Assembly: GCA_934589065.1 (NCBI GenBank) | Contig: CAKTNN010000032.1 | Span: 1 to 25,037 of the forward strand | Source: an uncultured Oscillospiraceae bacterium | Lineage (GTDB): Bacteria; Bacillota; Clostridia; Oscillospirales; Oscillospiraceae | Reading direction: 5' to 3' | DNA length: 25,037 nucleotides | Part shown: positions 14,842-23,760 of the stretch, piece after piece | Layout of the letters: the number at the start of each line of letters is the position of its first letter | Position numbering within the stretch: the first letter of the stretch is position 1 | Program-made: the position numbers and the translations under genes | The notes under the pieces: generated by a model | The model's database searches: none | Seen by the model: only the letters and a program-made list of their open reading frames with translations | Told to the model about the DNA's origin: nothing

Positions 14842-15885
14842 TCAAAGTCCGCTCTTCATTGCCCGTTTTCTGGCAATGTTAATGGGGCCTTCATTCATGT
14901 GGTTGATCCAGGCAAGGCTCTTGCCGCAGCCGTAGGCCGTACAGGAATCCGGATCGTCCGCCACAATGCAGGCAATGCCGGTTCGCTCCATCAGCAGTTC
15001 AGCAAAACCCCACAGCTGGCTGCACCCGCCGGTAAGCGTGATGCCGTTCTCTGCCACATCGCTGACAAGCTCCGGGCTGGTCTGCTCCAGCACCTCCATC
15101 ACTTCGTCCGCAATCATTCTGGCAGGGCGGCGCAGAACCTCGTAAATCTCCTTAGAGCTCAGGGTAACCATCTTCGGCATACCGGTTTTGGCATCTCTGC
15201 CCTTAATATTCATGGTCAGTTCTTCACTCCGGGGATAAACCTCGCCAATCTGGATTTTCACTTCCTCAGCGGTAACCTTACCGATCACCATCTGATGCTG
15301 CCGGCGCACATAGCGGATAATGGCATCGTCAAAGGCATCTCCTGCCACCTTCAGCGAGGAGGACATTGCCACGCCATTCATACTCAATACTGCAATATCC
15401 GTCGTACCGCCGCCGATATCCACCACCATGTGACCATTGGGATCCTTGATATTAAGGCCTGCACCCAAGGCTGCCGCCAAGGGCTCTTCGATCAGGAACA
15501 CACGGCGGGCGCCGGCTTCGATTGCCGCATTGATTACACTGCGCTCCTCAACCTCCGTAACGCCGCTGGGCACACTGATGACCACACGGGGCTTTGGCGT
15601 GAACACAGAGGCCTTGGTGGCGGTCTTAAACATTTCGCTCAGCATTTTTACCGTCATCTCATGATCGGAAATAATGCCGTCCTTTAGTGGACGCATTGCC
15701 ACAACGTTACCGGGGGTACGGTTCAGCATATTCCGTGCAGCAGAACCGACCTGGAGAATTTTGCCCGTATTCCGGTCTACTGCCACAACAGAGGGCTCCC
15801 GGACAACCAGGCCCTTGCCATCGGCATAAATAAGAACATTGGATGTGCCCAGGTCTACCCCCAGGTCATTAGAAAACATCTGCAT
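14842..15885 (-). CDS. mreB: MreB/Mbl-type bacterial actin
   Basis: MreB polymerises under the membrane and guides side-wall peptidoglycan synthesis, keeping rod shape. The 347-residue protein shows phosphate-1 motif GVDLGTSN (9-16), IEEPLAAALGAG (132-143), and phosphate-2 VVDIGGGTTDIAV (154-166). It has an adenosine-region motif GITLTGGCSQLWG (281-293). Most MreB proteins have GGGALL at this last site, so this is a variant or a divergent paralogue. The ATG at 15885 follows GGAGG by six bases. It is the last gene after recD2 and comF, 63 bases downstream of comF. The usual mreC and mreD partners are not in the window. Confidence 0.92.
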   Translation of the reverse strand: MQMFSNDLGVDLGTSNVLIYADGKGLVVREPSVVAVDRNTGKILQVGSAARNMLNRTPGNVVAMRPLKDGIISDHEMTVKMLSEMFKTATKASVFTPKPRVVISVPSGVTEVEERSVINAAIEAGARRVFLIEEPLAAALGAGLNIKDPNGHMVVDIGGGTTDIAVLSMNGVAMSSSLKVAGDAFDDAIIRYVRRQHQMVIGKVTAEEVKIQIGEVYPRSEELTMNIKGRDAKTGMPKMVTLSSKEIYEVLRRPARMIADEVMEVLEQTSPELVSDVAENGITLTGGCSQLWGFAELLMERTGIACIVADDPDSCTAYGCGKSLAWINHMNEGPINIARKRAMKSGL

Positions 15886-15948
15886 AGTTTACCTCCATGG
15901 AAACATCTGCCGGATTTGCACCCATCGGCACAAAAGCAGCTTCTTTGT

Positions 15949-16626
15949 TCAGATTTCTTTTTGTGCGGCAGCCACCGTTGCACAGTGCACCTCGGATGCG
16001 TCAGCGGATTTTAATACCCGCGCACATTCCTCCGCAGTTGAGCCGGTGGTAAAAACATCGTCAATCAATAAAATCCGCTTTCCCCGTAAATCCGTTTCTC
16101 CGGTAAAAGCATATACGCCCAAAACATTAGCCCTGCGCTGCTCACTCTGGAGCCCGGACTGGGCCGGATTATCCCTCAGCTTTTTCAAAAGCCTCGTGGG
16201 TTTTATTCCAAGCTCCCGGCCCACAGACTGCGCCACAATCTCTGCCTGATCATAGCCCCGCTTCCGCTTTCGTTTGGCACTTACAGGAACCCAGGTTATA
16301 AAATCAAATCCCTCCGGGTGGCATTCGTAGAGCTTCATCGCCAGCATTCTTCCGTATGGCGCTGCCAGAGTGGTGGCACCATGGAACTTTAGCCGCAGGA
16401 TTCCGGTTCTGACGTTCTCCTTATAGTACCAGACAGCGGTGAAACTGTCAAGAAATTGCAGCTTTCTTTTTCCGGAAGGATGCATTTTGGCCGGTATTAC
16501 CGGGAAATACGGTGCGTCTTTTCGGCAATCCGTGCAAAAGTCCGTTTCGTCCCCGGTCAGGATTTTGCGGCAAAGGGCGCATTTACGGGGAAACAAAAGA
16601 TCCAATAGCCCATATAACAGTCTCAT
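15949..16626 (-). CDS. comF: ComF-family phosphoribosyltransferase-like protein
   Basis: The 225-residue protein has an N-terminal zinc site (C16, C19, C31, C34) and a phosphoribosyltransferase fold with the PRPP loop ILLIDDVFTTGST (185-197). It also has the family signature KRKRKRGYDQAEIVAQ in the middle. ComF proteins take part in DNA uptake during natural transformation in Bacillus and others; the biochemical role is unclear. The start overlaps the recD2 stop by four bases (ATGA), so the two are coupled, which suits a role in handling DNA. No comFA helicase or comG genes are in the window, so competence itself cannot be claimed. Confidence 0.9.
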   Translation of the reverse strand: MRLLYGLLDLLFPRKCALCRKILTGDETDFCTDCRKDAPYFPVIPAKMHPSGKRKLQFLDSFTAVWYYKENVRTGILRLKFHGATTLAAPYGRMLAMKLYECHPEGFDFITWVPVSAKRKRKRGYDQAEIVAQSVGRELGIKPTRLLKKLRDNPAQSGLQSEQRRANVLGVYAFTGETDLRGKRILLIDDVFTTGSTAEECARVLKSADASEVHCATVAAAQKEI

Positions 16627-18833
16627 TCCGCTCTCCCCTGAAGACGCAGCTTCAGTCCTGTGTAGCGCTTGTTCTTCTGGGCATTGGCAGTCATGGCAAG
16701 CACCGTCTCTTCCCTGCCCACAATAATCAGCAGTTCCTTTGCTCTTGTGATTGCGGTGTAGAGAACGCTTCTTGTAAGCAAATAAGGAGAGCCGCCCCAG
16801 GCTGTCAGAATCACCGCCCGATACTCGCTGCCCTGGCTTTTATGTACGGTAATGGCAAAGGCCGGTTCCAGTTCTCCCAGCTGGTTAAAGTCATACTCCG
16901 CTGTTTTATCGTCATACAGCACTGTTACCGTTTCCTTGTTCAGATCAATTTCCTGAATAATCCCCACATCTCCATTAAAGATACCGGCGCCCACGGCGGA
17001 GCCATCCGTTTTCTTCCATAGAATATCGTAATTATTCCGAACCTGCATCACCCGGTCGCCTTCCCGGAAGCAAACGTCCCCATAGCTGTGCTCCCGCTTC
17101 TCCTGGGAAGGCGGATTCAGCGCGCCTTGCAGCATTTTGTTCAGTGCCGCCGTCCCCACATTTCCCTTTCTGGTGGGGCATAGCACCTGAATATCCATAG
17201 GGTCAATACCCATATTCTTTGGAAGCCTCGTGGTGCACAGATCCCGAATAAGCGAGGTTACCTCCGCCTCCGATTTGCGGCGCATAAAGAAGAAGTCACT
17301 CTTTACGTTCCGCAGTTCCGGCGCTTCCCCACGGTTGATCCTGTGGGCGTTCATAACAATCAGGCTCTGCTGGGCCTGGCGGAAAATCTCCGTTAAATGC
17401 GCCGTTGGCAGGCAGCCGCTGCGCAGCATATCGCTGAATGGAAAGCCCGGCCCCACCGGTGGCAGCTGATCCGGGTCTCCTACCAGAATCAGACGTTTTC
17501 CCCTGGGAATGGCCTTTAACAGGCTGTGCAGCAGTCGGATATCCACCATGGACATCTCGTCTACTATCACCGCGTCTGCCTTTAGTGGGTTTTCCTCATC
17601 CTTGGCAAAATACATTTTCCCGGTGTTTTTGTCTACGCCTGCCTCCAAAAGCCGGTGAATGGTGGAGGCCTCCTCGCCGGTAACCTCGCTCATCCGCTTG
17701 GCTGCCCGTCCTGTGGGAGCAGCAACCAGACATTTCAGCTGCATATTTCCCAAAAGGTTCAATATGCCATTGAGCAGGGTGGTTTTACCGGTGCCCGGGC
17801 CGCCGGTAATCAGCAGCAGCCCGGAGGTTGCCGCATCCCGAATCGCCTGGAGCTGCTCCTGGGAATAGGCAATGCCGCTTTCCCGGGACACCTGGTCAAT
17901 CAGGCCATCCAGATTATCCGGCTCCGGGAACGCTTTCTTTGCCAGCTCCTTCAGCCGCTGGGTGCAGTAGATTTCCGCTTCATAGAGGGACGGAAGGTAA
18001 TCCACCGTAATATCCGCCAGAGTAGAGCGTACCAGCCGTCCGGCTTCCAGCAGCCGGGCAATTCCCTGGGCCACGGTATCCGGCTCCAGGGACAATAGCT
18101 GGCAGGTAGATGCCAGAAGCTTGCTCTCCGGCAGAAAGCTGTGCCCTACCGTTAGGTTGTACTCCAGCTGGAACTGGATTCCGGCCTCTACCCGCCTGGG
18201 GTCATCCCCGGCAACCCCAAGCTCAATTGCAAACCGGTCAACTGCGCCGAAGGGAGCCTCCAGCCCCTCCTCCATAAGCAGATAAGGATCGTCATACAAA
18301 AGTTCCACCGTGCTGTCGCCAAATATTTTGTAGGCCCGCAGCGCCAGCTCCGCCGGCAGCTGATGCATGGTAAAAAACTCCATAAGCTGCCGCATTCCCA
18401 CCTGAACCCGGAACTCTTCTCCGATCTGCTGGGCACGGCTGGGAGAAATGCCGCTGATTTCTGCCAGACGCTGGGGCTCCCGCTCCATGATTTCCAGGGT
18501 TTGTTCTCCAAAATGCGCCACAATCCGGGCCGCCATCACCGGGCCAATGCCTTTGATAATCCGTCCGGAGAGATAGGTCTGGATCTGAGAAACCGTCTGG
18601 GGCATCAGTCGTTCCAAAAACTCTGCCTCAAACTGTTTTCCGTAGCTGGAGTGAGTGCTCCATTTTCCCGTGACCATCAGCCTTTCCCCCAGCACCGGCA
18701 GCGGAATGGTTCCCACAACCGTAACCGCCTGAGGCTCCCCCGTATTCAGCCGGAGCACACTGTAGCCATTATCATAATTCTGGTATACCACTGCCTGGAT
18801 GGTTCCCTGCAAAATTTCCAATTCCTGTGCCAA
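16623..18833 (-). CDS. recD2: RecD2-type DNA helicase
   Basis: RecD2 is a 5'-3' superfamily 1B DNA helicase found without RecBC and acting in DNA repair. With the start used here it has 736 residues, a normal length. It contains an N-terminal OB-like domain, helix-hairpin-helix repeats (GIGPVMAARI, ISGISPSRAQQI), Walker A GGPGTGKTT (344-352) and Walker B IVDEMSMVD with D425/E426. Further motifs are VGDPDQLPPVG, a C-terminal VHKSQGSEY, and YTAITRAKELL. The start is the TTG at 18833, preceded by AGAGGA at good distance. The ATG at 18875 would add 14 arginine-rich residues and has no clear ribosome site, though it cannot be excluded. It leads the recD2-comF-mreB unit. Confidence 0.93.
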   Translation of the reverse strand: MAQELEILQGTIQAVVYQNYDNGYSVLRLNTGEPQAVTVVGTIPLPVLGERLMVTGKWSTHSSYGKQFEAEFLERLMPQTVSQIQTYLSGRIIKGIGPVMAARIVAHFGEQTLEIMEREPQRLAEISGISPSRAQQIGEEFRVQVGMRQLMEFFTMHQLPAELALRAYKIFGDSTVELLYDDPYLLMEEGLEAPFGAVDRFAIELGVAGDDPRRVEAGIQFQLEYNLTVGHSFLPESKLLASTCQLLSLEPDTVAQGIARLLEAGRLVRSTLADITVDYLPSLYEAEIYCTQRLKELAKKAFPEPDNLDGLIDQVSRESGIAYSQEQLQAIRDAATSGLLLITGGPGTGKTTLLNGILNLLGNMQLKCLVAAPTGRAAKRMSEVTGEEASTIHRLLEAGVDKNTGKMYFAKDEENPLKADAVIVDEMSMVDIRLLHSLLKAIPRGKRLILVGDPDQLPPVGPGFPFSDMLRSGCLPTAHLTEIFRQAQQSLIVMNAHRINRGEAPELRNVKSDFFFMRRKSEAEVTSLIRDLCTTRLPKNMGIDPMDIQVLCPTRKGNVGTAALNKMLQGALNPPSQEKREHSYGDVCFREGDRVMQVRNNYDILWKKTDGSAVGAGIFNGDVGIIQEIDLNKETVTVLYDDKTAEYDFNQLGELEPAFAITVHKSQGSEYRAVILTAWGGSPYLLTRSVLYTAITRAKELLIIVGREETVLAMTANAQKNKRYTGLKLRLQGRAE

Positions 18834-18942
18834 TCCCGTTTCCTCTTTTCTGCGCCTCCCAATAAGGAAGCGCATAATTCTCTGTGTCCATGTCTAAAAT
18901 GCAGATAAAGTATTTCTATATTCTTTCTTTTCAGTTTACTAT

Positions 18943-18971
18943 ATTTTATTAGAATTGAAAAGTACTTTCAA
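18943..18971 (-). promoter_or_regulatory. Promoter of recD2-comF-mreB
   Basis: On the minus strand TTGAAA (18971-18966) and TAAAAT (18948-18943) are separated by 17 bases in A/T-rich DNA. It diverges from the ATP synthase promoters about 50-85 bases away. The leader to the TTG at 18833 would be about 100 bases and shows nothing further that I can support. Confidence 0.7.
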
Positions 18972-19021
18972 GATTTTTTTACATTTGGCGAAATATGATG
19001 CATAAGAAAGCCCAAAGGCTT

Positions 19022-19050
19022 TTGACAGATTTTGCATTTTGATCAATTAT
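19022..19050 (+). promoter_or_regulatory. Possible upstream promoter P2 of the atp operon
   Basis: A perfect TTGACA (19022-19027) is followed after 17 bases by AATTAT (19045-19050), which matches four of six -10 positions. It lies just upstream of a better promoter and could be a second, weaker start. Confidence 0.4.
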
Positions 19051-19055
19051 TTTAC

Positions 19056-19084
19056 TTGAAAGTGGACGGGCAATGCGGTACAAT
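19056..19084 (+). promoter_or_regulatory. Main promoter of the atp operon
   Basis: TTGAAA (19056-19061) and TACAAT (19079-19084) are 17 bases apart. Transcription should start near 19091, right at the ribosome site AAGGAG (19094-19099) of the first gene. The leader is therefore very short. Confidence 0.75.
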
Positions 19085-19107
19085 AAAGTGCATAAGGAGT
19101 GAATGCC

Positions 19108-19365
19108 GTGAAGGAATGGAGTTTACTGATTTGGATTCCCCAGTTTGGCATCAGTGTGGTTTTTCCGCTGATCGGTTTTCTTATGCTCGCCGTATGGCTT
19201 CACGATAGCTGCGGCTGGGGCGGCTGGGTGATTGTCGCCGGTATTGTCTGCGGCCTCATTACCGCTGCCATTGGGTTTCGGGATACGGCAAGGGCCATGC
19301 TGGAAACCTCCGGTCACAAGAAAAAGTCTCGGGATCCCGGTGTCAGCTTCAACAGTCATGAGTAA
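19108..19365 (+). CDS. atpZ: AtpZ-like small membrane protein (ATPase gene 1 family)
   Basis: The 85-residue protein has two hydrophobic segments (about residues 8-27 and 36-54) joined by a short loop with HDSCGWGG. It matches the AtpZ/AtpQ pattern of small proteins that head ATP synthase operons. They are thought to help with assembly or ion supply of the Fo part. The GTG at 19108 is eight bases after AAGGAG. A GTG at 19099 overlaps that ribosome site and is rejected. Position before atpI-atpB supports the call. Confidence 0.75.
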   Translation: MKEWSLLIWIPQFGISVVFPLIGFLMLAVWLHDSCGWGGWVIVAGIVCGLITAAIGFRDTARAMLETSGHKKKSRDPGVSFNSHE

Positions 19366-19392
19366 TTCCACAGCGCAAAGGAGATCTGATAC

Positions 19393-19878
19393 ATGATTTT
19401 GCAACCCGCATCCCGCAAGGAATTAAAGCGAATTGCCATCGGCAGCAGCGTATGTGCCATATTGGAAATCGCGGTTTTCTGGCTGCTCAGCCTATTGGGA
19501 ATCGGCACATTCAGCTATAGAATTATTACGGGCACCGTTGGCGGTACTCTGATGGGCATTCTCAATTTTGCACTGATGTGCCTTATGATTCAGAATGCCA
19601 CCGGGATGACCGACGAAAAGCTGATGAAGGCCAAGGTGCGCAGCAGCTACAACCTGCGCAAAATCATTCAGATTCTATGGGTCGTCGTTGCCTTTCTGAT
19701 TCCCGGCATCCATGTTTTGGCTGCTGCCATTCCCCTGTTCTTCCCAAACGTCATTATTTATTACCTGCAATTCAAAGGAAAGCTTTTCCCCCAGCAAGAA
19801 ACCTCCCCCAAGGTTACGCCGGTTTCCCAGGAGCCCGAAGAGGACACCGAGGACAATGCCGGGCCCTTTGAAGTATAA
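19393..19878 (+). CDS. atpI: AtpI-like ATP synthase accessory membrane protein
   Basis: The 161-residue protein has four hydrophobic segments (about 13-36, 41-64, 91-112, 112-126) and a polar, acidic C-terminal tail. Size, topology and place before atpB match the ATP synthase protein I group, which assists assembly of the c-ring. Sequence identity in this group is always low, so the call relies on context. The ATG at 19393 follows AAAGGAG by about nine bases. The acidic, proline-rich tail beyond residue 133 is longer than usual. Confidence 0.7.
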   Translation: MILQPASRKELKRIAIGSSVCAILEIAVFWLLSLLGIGTFSYRIITGTVGGTLMGILNFALMCLMIQNATGMTDEKLMKAKVRSSYNLRKIIQILWVVVAFLIPGIHVLAAAIPLFFPNVIIYYLQFKGKLFPQQETSPKVTPVSQEPEEDTEDNAGPFEV

Positions 19879-19905
19879 AGAAATTCCAAATGAGGTGATT
19901 GTCCT

Positions 19906-20790
19906 ATGGAAATGTCAATCAACGGCGCAAAGATTCTCGCCACCTTTGAAAACGTGCCCGTTTTGGGGACGGTTCACATTACCCAGACCCTGGTTGTAGG
20001 CTGGCTGGTGATGCTCATCATCTCCGTGCTGTGTATTTGGCTGGGCTCCGGACTTAAGGTGACCAACATCTCCCGGAAGCAGGCTGTGGCGGAAATGATC
20101 GTAACGTCTCTTGTGGACTTTGTTCATGACAAGATGGGTACGGATTTTGACCGCTACATTCCCCTGGTAGGTACGATTTTCATTACAAGTATTGTTTCCA
20201 ATCTCATTAGCCTTGTAGGTGTATGGAGTCCTACGGCTGACCTGATGACGGAGCTTGCCTGGGCACTGGTGGTTTTCGTTCTGATTACCTACCATAAAAT
20301 CAAGGCGTCCGGCATTGGCGGATACCTGAAAGGCTTTTTGGATCCTATTTTCCTGATGGCTCCCATCAATGTTATGAGTGAGCTCTTCACCCCCATCAGT
20401 ATGGCCTGCCGTCACTTTGGTAATATTTTGTCCGGTACCGTTATCAGTGCTCTGATTTATGGCTCCCTGACAGCTGCAAGCTATGCGCTCTTTGGTGCGC
20501 TGGGCTCTTCCAGAGTGATTGCCATCACCGTTGCGGTAGTTGGTGTGCTGCTGTTTTTCTTTGCCCGGAAAAAAGGCAAGAAAGCCCTCAAGTTCATTGG
20601 CACTGTCGTGGCGGTGCTGGGCGTGCTGGGACTGCTCAGCAGCTTTGGCGGTGTGTTTACCAGCTTCCCCTGGCTGACCATTGGTCTTCCCGCCATTACC
20701 AGCTTCTACTTCGATTGGTTCAGCGGCTGCATCCAGGCATTTATCTTCTGCACCCTGACCACCATTTTCATCAAACAAGCCGCAGGCTGA
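19906..20790 (+). CDS. atpB: ATP synthase Fo subunit a, with an extra hydrophobic insertion
   Basis: Subunit a forms the ion path against the rotating c-ring. The essential arginine is R169 in SMACRHFGNILSG (165-177), and the last helix FDWFSGCIQAFIFCTLTTIFI (269-289) is typical. The protein has 294 residues, longer than most. Between the arginine helix and the last helix, residues about 199-255 contain two extra hydrophobic segments (204-219 and 229-245) split by the basic loop ARKKGKKALK. Relatives I know of have only a short link here. The ATG at 19906 follows GAGGTGA. A terminator-like hairpin overlaps its stop codon. It is co-transcribed with atpE. Confidence 0.93.
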   Translation: MEMSINGAKILATFENVPVLGTVHITQTLVVGWLVMLIISVLCIWLGSGLKVTNISRKQAVAEMIVTSLVDFVHDKMGTDFDRYIPLVGTIFITSIVSNLISLVGVWSPTADLMTELAWALVVFVLITYHKIKASGIGGYLKGFLDPIFLMAPINVMSELFTPISMACRHFGNILSGTVISALIYGSLTAASYALFGALGSSRVIAITVAVVGVLLFFFARKKGKKALKFIGTVVAVLGVLGLLSSFGGVFTSFPWLTIGLPAITSFYFDWFSGCIQAFIFCTLTTIFIKQAAG

Positions 20791-20806
20791 TACAAAGCGG
20801 CTTTTT
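20777..20806 (+). terminator. Terminator-like hairpin across the atpB stop codon
   Basis: AAGCCGC (20777-20783) pairs with GCGGCTT (20797-20803), followed by a short T run to 20806. The atpB stop codon (20788-20790) lies in the loop. It could act as a partial attenuator or as a barrier that protects or separates the atpE message. The T run is too short for full termination. Confidence 0.4.
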
Positions 20807-20827
20807 GAATACAAGCAAAAAATATAG

Positions 20828-21121
<294 letters not shown>

Positions 21122-21170
21122 TCTTCCGGAATCGTATTCCCATCATCATACACCGGAAGGAGGCAAATCA

Positions 21171-21680
21171 ATGGAGGCACTTTATCAGTCCCTTGTGGCT
21201 GTGGAACCCGTCACCCTGATTGCCAACATTTGCAATCTGTTTATTCAGATGCTCATTATCAAAAAGTTCTTCCTGAACAAGATCCTGGCAGTTCTTGATC
21301 AGCGGCGCAGTGCCGCCGACAAAGAGATTTCCGACGCCAAACAGGCTAAGGATGAGGCTCTGAACATCAAGAAAACCTACGAAGATAATATGCTTCAGGC
21401 CAACGCCAAGGCAAACGAAATTCTGGTTTCCGCTCAAAAGGCCGCTGCCGAGCGCAGCGAAAAGATCATCGGTGAAGCCCAGCAGGCAGCCGCCCAGATC
21501 AAGAGCAAGGCCAGCCTGGACATTGCTCAGGAAAAGAAAAAGGCAATCAACGATGCCAAAAACGAAATTTCCGGCCTGGCTCTGGCTATTGCCGGAAAGG
21601 TTGTAGAGCGTGAGCTGGCAGAATCTGACCAGCAGAACCTCATCGACCACTTTATTGACGAATTGGGTGACCAGGCATGA
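21171..21680 (+). CDS. atpF: ATP synthase Fo subunit b
   Basis: Subunit b is the peripheral stalk that holds the F1 head still. The 169-residue protein has one N-terminal membrane segment (about 13-31, TLIANICNLFIQMLIIKKFF) and then a long charged, alanine-rich coiled coil with the usual pattern AAAERSEKIIGEAQQAA. The ATG follows GGAAGGAGG. Its stop overlaps the atpH start by four bases. Only one b gene is present, so the stalk is a homodimer. Confidence 0.95.
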   Translation: MEALYQSLVAVEPVTLIANICNLFIQMLIIKKFFLNKILAVLDQRRSAADKEISDAKQAKDEALNIKKTYEDNMLQANAKANEILVSAQKAAAERSEKIIGEAQQAAAQIKSKASLDIAQEKKKAINDAKNEISGLALAIAGKVVERELAESDQQNLIDHFIDELGDQA

Positions 21681-22216
21681 CCCAGGTTGGAAGCGTTTAT
21701 GGAGAAGCTCTCTATGAGCTGGCTTGCAGCGAAGGTCTGGAAAAGACCATTCTGGATGAATTGAAGGCTCTGGATGAAAGCTTTCGTCAGGAGCCGGGCT
21801 TTGTCAAGCTCCTCAGCAGCCACAGCATTTCCAAGCAGGAGCGCTGCCAGGTTCTGGATGACAGCTTCCGCGGAAAAATCAACCAATATCTGCTGAATTT
21901 CCTGAAAATTCTGACAGAAAAGGGTTATATGCACCACTTTACCCACTGCTGTGAGGCTTATACCCGGCACTACAATGAATCCCACAATATTCTAAGTGTT
22001 CGCGCCGTAACCGCCGTTCCCTTGACGGCTGCGCAGACGGATGCCCTCACTCAGAAACTGACCCGCATGACCGGCAAAACGATTTTGCTGGAAAACCGGG
22101 TCGATGCCACCTGTCTGGGCGGTGTACGCCTGGATTATGATGGTCAGCGTCTGGACGATACCATCTCCCACAGAATGGAATCGATCCGGGAACTGCTGAA
22201 AAACACCGTACTCTGA
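21677..22216 (+). CDS. atpH: ATP synthase F1 subunit delta
   Basis: Delta joins the b stalk to the top of the alpha-beta hexamer. The 179-residue protein has the six-helix N-terminal domain (YGEALYELACSEG near the start) and the C-terminal signature GGVRLDYDGQRLDDTISHRM, both typical. It overlaps atpF by four bases (ATGA), so the two are translated together. Confidence 0.95.
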   Translation: MTQVGSVYGEALYELACSEGLEKTILDELKALDESFRQEPGFVKLLSSHSISKQERCQVLDDSFRGKINQYLLNFLKILTEKGYMHHFTHCCEAYTRHYNESHNILSVRAVTAVPLTAAQTDALTQKLTRMTGKTILLENRVDATCLGGVRLDYDGQRLDDTISHRMESIRELLKNTVL

Positions 22217-22234
22217 CGAGAAAGCAGGGACTGT

Positions 22235-23746
22235 ATGGAACTAAGACCCGAAGAAATAACCAAAATCATTCGTAGTCAGATCAAGAACTACGAAAACAAA
22301 ATTGAAGTCAGCGAAACCGGTGTCGTCATTCTGGTCGGCGACGGAATCGCAAAGGCTTCCGGTCTGGACAAATGCATGGCAGGCGAGTTGCTGGAATTCC
22401 CCGATGGCTCCTACGGCATGGCCCAGAACCTGGAAGAAGAAACCGTATCTATCGTTATCCTTGGCTCCGATCAGGGCATTAAGGAGGGCGATATTGTCAA
22501 GCGCACCGGAAAGGTAGTTTCCGTCCCCGTTGGCAAGAACCTGATTGGTCGTGTCGTCAACGCTTTGGGCGAGCCCATCGACGGAAAGGGTGCCATTGAA
22601 GCCGAGGCATTTAAGGCAATCGAGTCCCCTGCCCCCGGCATCATCGAGCGTAAGCACGTTTCCGTGCCTCTGCAGACCGGTATTAAGGCCATCGACTCCA
22701 TGATCCCCATCGGTCGTGGTCAGCGTGAGCTGATCATCGGTGACCGCCAGACCGGCAAAACCACCATCGCCACCGATACCATTCTGAACCAGAAAGGCAA
22801 AGATGTTATCTGCATCTATGTTGCCATCGGTCAGAAACGTTCTACCGTGGCCCAGGTGGTGGAAAACCTGACTTTGGGCGGTGCCATGGATTATACCATC
22901 GTGGTATCCGCTACCGCCTCCGAGCTGGCGCCTATGCAGTACATTGCCCCCTACTCCGGCTGTACCATGGGCGAATACTTCATGCATCAGGGCAAGGATG
23001 TGCTGGTGATCTACGACGATCTATCCAAGCACGCCGTGGCATACCGTGCAATTTCCTTGCTGATTCGCCGTCCCCCCGGACGTGAAGCCTACCCCGGCGA
23101 TGTGTTCTACCTCCACTCCCGTCTTCTGGAGCGCGCTGCACAGCTGTCCCCGGAGCTTGGCGGCGGCAGCCTGACTGCCCTGCCCATTATCGAGACCCAG
23201 GCCGGTGACGTTTCCGCCTATATCCCCACCAACGTCATCTCCATCACCGATGGTCAGATCTTCCTGGAAACCGAGCTGTTTAACTCCGGCATTATGCCCG
23301 CTGTCAACCCCGGTATCTCCGTATCCCGTGTTGGCGGCGATGCCCAGATCAAGGCCATGAAGAAGGTTGCCGGCTCTTTGAAGCTGCTGTACTCCCAGTA
23401 CCGCGAGCTGCAAAGCTTTGCTCAGTTTGGCTCCGACCTGGATGCCGATACCAAGGAGCGTCTTGCTTTGGGCGAGCGTATCGTTGCCGTTCTGAAGCAG
23501 AAGAACAACTCCCCCAAGGAGGTTGCTCAACAGGTATGCATCATCTATGCCGTCACCCGTGGGTATTTGACCGGCATTGCCCTGGACCAGGTTCCCGAAT
23601 TTGAGAAGCGCCTGGAAGAGCACATGGATAACCGCTATCCCCAGGTTCTGGAAGCCATCCGCTCCACCGGTAAGCTGGAGTCCGACACCGAGGAGACTCT
23701 GAAAAAGGCGTTGGACGAGCTGGTAGCACAGTTCACGAACGCTTAA
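22235..23746 (+). CDS. atpA: ATP synthase F1 subunit alpha
   Basis: Alpha is the non-catalytic nucleotide-binding subunit of the F1 head. The 503-residue length is standard. The P-loop GDRQTGKT is at 169-176, and the arginine finger lies in [10 protein letters not shown] (about residues 362-371). The ribosome site before the ATG is weak (GCAGGGA, about five bases away). Translation may rely partly on coupling with atpH, which ends 18 bases upstream. Confidence 0.98.
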   Translation: MELRPEEITKIIRSQIKNYENKIEVSETGVVILVGDGIAKASGLDKCMAGELLEFPDGSYGMAQNLEEETVSIVILGSDQGIKEGDIVKRTGKVVSVPVGKNLIGRVVNALGEPIDGKGAIEAEAFKAIESPAPGIIERKHVSVPLQTGIKAIDSMIPIGRGQRELIIGDRQTGKTTIATDTILNQKGKDVICIYVAIGQKRSTVAQVVENLTLGGAMDYTIVVSATASELAPMQYIAPYSGCTMGEYFMHQGKDVLVIYDDLSKHAVAYRAISLLIRRPPGREAYPGDVFYLHSRLLERAAQLSPELGGGSLTALPIIETQAGDVSAYIPTNVISITDGQIFLETELFNSGIMPAVNPGISVSRVGGDAQIKAMKKVAGSLKLLYSQYRELQSFAQFGSDLDADTKERLALGERIVAVLKQKNNSPKEVAQQVCIIYAVTRGYLTGIALDQVPEFEKRLEEHMDNRYPQVLEAIRSTGKLESDTEETLKKALDELVAQFTNA

Positions 23747-23760
23747 AGGAGGGAAACAGC

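Noticed and set aside
19915..20814. 299-residue minus-strand open frame opposite atpB
   Set aside because: Antisense to a certain ATP synthase gene; composition rich in Gly, Asn, Gln and His is typical of the reverse of a membrane protein gene.
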